From NCBI GenBank assembly GCA_041738875.1, contig JBGSOW010000068.1:1-14874 (forward strand): DNA of 14,874 nt, given 5' to 3'. This stretch comes from JBGSOW01 sp041738875. Lineage in GTDB: Bacteria > Patescibacteriota > Dojkabacteria > CALFHW01. Under the pieces are notes generated by a model. It was not told the origin of the DNA and ran no database searches. It worked only from the letters and a program-made list of their open reading frames with translations. Shown piece after piece: positions 13,785 to 14,874 of this stretch. The number at the start of each line of letters is the position of its first letter. Position 1 is the first letter of the stretch. The translations under genes were made by a program, and so were the position numbers.

Positions 13785-14874
13785 ATGGCAACACAGATAG
13801 ATACCGTTAAAGCAAAGCTTGATATAGTAAATATCGTTCAAGAATACGTACCATCTCTCAAACATACAGGACGAAATTATTTCGGACTCTGCCCTTTTCA
13901 TGGCGAAAAAACACCATCTTTTTCAGTAAATCCAGAGTTGCAAATATATAAATGCTTCGGCTGTGGTGAAGGAGGAGATGTCATTAGCTTTTTGCAGAAA
14001 GTCGAAGGGTTAGAGTTTCGTGAGGCACTGCAGATGGCAGCGGAAAAGGCTGGGGTAGAACTGGAAACAACAGGTAAAGGCTATAGCAAGAAAGACGCAG
14101 AGAAAAAGGAAAGGGCTCTTTCTGCACATAGTTTGGCGCAGCAGTACTATAACTACATACTTACAAAACACGCTAGTGGCAAAAAAGGATTAGATTATGC
14201 AGTTGAAAAAAGAAAATTGAGTCTGAAGATTATAGAAAAATATCAACTAGGATTTGCACCATACGGATACAATAACCTTAAGAATTTCTTAATAAAAAAA
14301 GGTTATAAAGAAAATGAACTAGTGGAGATGGGGCTACTAGCAAGTAAAAACGGTAGGATTTATGACAAATTCAGAGCAAGGTTAATGCATCCCTTGCATA
14401 GTATGCAAGGAGCAGTGATTGGATTTAGTGGGCGGACGATTGACCCTGAGTCAAAGGGTCCAAAGTACTTAAATTCGCCTGAAACCGTCATATATCATAA
14501 AAAACAAGAGGTTTATGGCGGCTTTCAGGCGAAGGAATCTATGCGCAAAAATAGATTCGTAATTTTGGTTGAAGGCAATATCGATGTCGTCTCATCTGCC
14601 AAAGTTGGAGTTGAGAATATAGTTTGTCCGCTGGGGACAGCCCTCACTCCAGAGCAGCTCAAACTTCTCAAGAGGTATGTCACTGAAATCTATTTTTGCT
14701 TCGATACTGACTCAGCAGGTCAAAAGGCGTTACTACGGTCGTTGGAATTAACAGAAAAAGCAGGACTTACAGGAAAAGCAATATACCTTGGAGAGTACAA
14801 AGATGCAGACGAGCTAATCGTTGCAACCCAGACAAAAATAGGCAATCAAAGTGAAGAGTGGCGAAGTCGCATTC
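13785..14874 (+). CDS. dnaG: DNA primase (C-terminus beyond window)
   Basis: The first 363 codons of DnaG, the primase that makes RNA primers at the replication fork. The CHC2 zinc-binding domain has C36, H39, C57 and C60 (CPFHGEKTPSF, then YKCFGCGEGGDV). The N-terminal part of the catalytic core follows (FRARLMHPLHSM, then GFSGRTI). The TOPRIM domain has the glutamate motif ILVEGNIDVV, PLGTALTPEQ, and FDTDSAGQKA. The last carries the metal-binding DxD as DTD, where DGD is more usual; this is a conservative change. The helicase-binding C-terminus is outside the window. The start is supported by an extended -10 box five bases upstream and by the family-typical start with few residues before the zinc domain. 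In many bacteria rpoD follows dnaG; that cannot be tested here. Confidence 0.96.
   Translation, partial: MATQIDTVKAKLDIVNIVQEYVPSLKHTGRNYFGLCPFHGEKTPSFSVNPELQIYKCFGCGEGGDVISFLQKVEGLEFREALQMAAEKAGVELETTGKGYSKKDAEKKERALSAHSLAQQYYNYILTKHASGKKGLDYAVEKRKLSLKIIEKYQLGFAPYGYNNLKNFLIKKGYKENELVEMGLLASKNGRIYDKFRARLMHPLHSMQGAVIGFSGRTIDPESKGPKYLNSPETVIYHKKQEVYGGFQAKESMRKNRFVILVEGNIDVVSSAKVGVENIVCPLGTALTPEQLKLLKRYVTEIYFCFDTDSAGQKALLRSLELTEKAGLTGKAIYLGEYKDADELIVATQTKIGNQSEEWRSRI

Noticed and set aside
1..14874. CRISPR arrays, insertion sequences, riboswitches or rRNA
   Set aside because: No regularly spaced repeats, transposase motifs with terminal repeats, or recognisable riboswitch or rRNA cores were seen on reading both strands.

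Overview
The window is AT-rich and gene-dense. Short, often leaderless transcription units, a single-domain response regulator, a compact ArgS and a divergent small-protein repertoire suggest a Candidate Phyla Radiation (Patescibacteria) genome. This placement is an inference from style and protein character, not from a marker tree. Twelve complete coding genes plus two cut by the window edges are supported. All read through with the standard bacterial code, and none of the twelve visible stop codons is TGA.

Layout, left to right. (1) 1-880, minus strand: the N-terminal part of a RimK-like ATP-grasp ligase, preceded by a tRNA-Gly(CCC)-like locus with its own promoter and poor acceptor pairing. 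(2) 988-2832, plus: a secreted, C-terminally membrane-anchored transglutaminase-like protein. (3) 3057-5726, plus: an accessory block with an AAA_14/DUF4143 ATPase behind palindromic operator-like repeats, an acidic unknown protein, and an overlapping DUF6922/AbiEii-type toxin-antitoxin-like pair. An orphan terminator pointing the other way sits at its left edge. (4) 5700-8255, minus: a ClbS/DfsB (DUF1706)-type four-helix protein and arginyl-tRNA synthetase, both with starts moved inward from the longest ORF. (5) 8307-13750, plus: a signalling and isoprenoid cluster with a helical unknown protein, a CheY-like receiver, a trans-polyprenyl diphosphate synthase, a UbiA-family membrane prenyltransferase and a membrane histidine kinase. 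The kinase's roughly 250-residue multi-pass sensor is duplicated in tandem with a period of 261-262 residues. (6) 13785-end, plus: DNA primase DnaG, cut by the window edge.

The most interesting region is 8307-13750. A two-component pair brackets a prenyl diphosphate synthase and a prenyltransferase, suggesting a regulated prenyl-lipid pathway or a sensor of a prenylated membrane compound (inference). The kinase gene also has an abrupt codon-usage island exactly over its linker and H-box. A second window-wide pattern is the promoter geometry. Six start codons lie exactly five bases after a -10-like hexamer, which implies leaderless mRNAs and helps choose starts.
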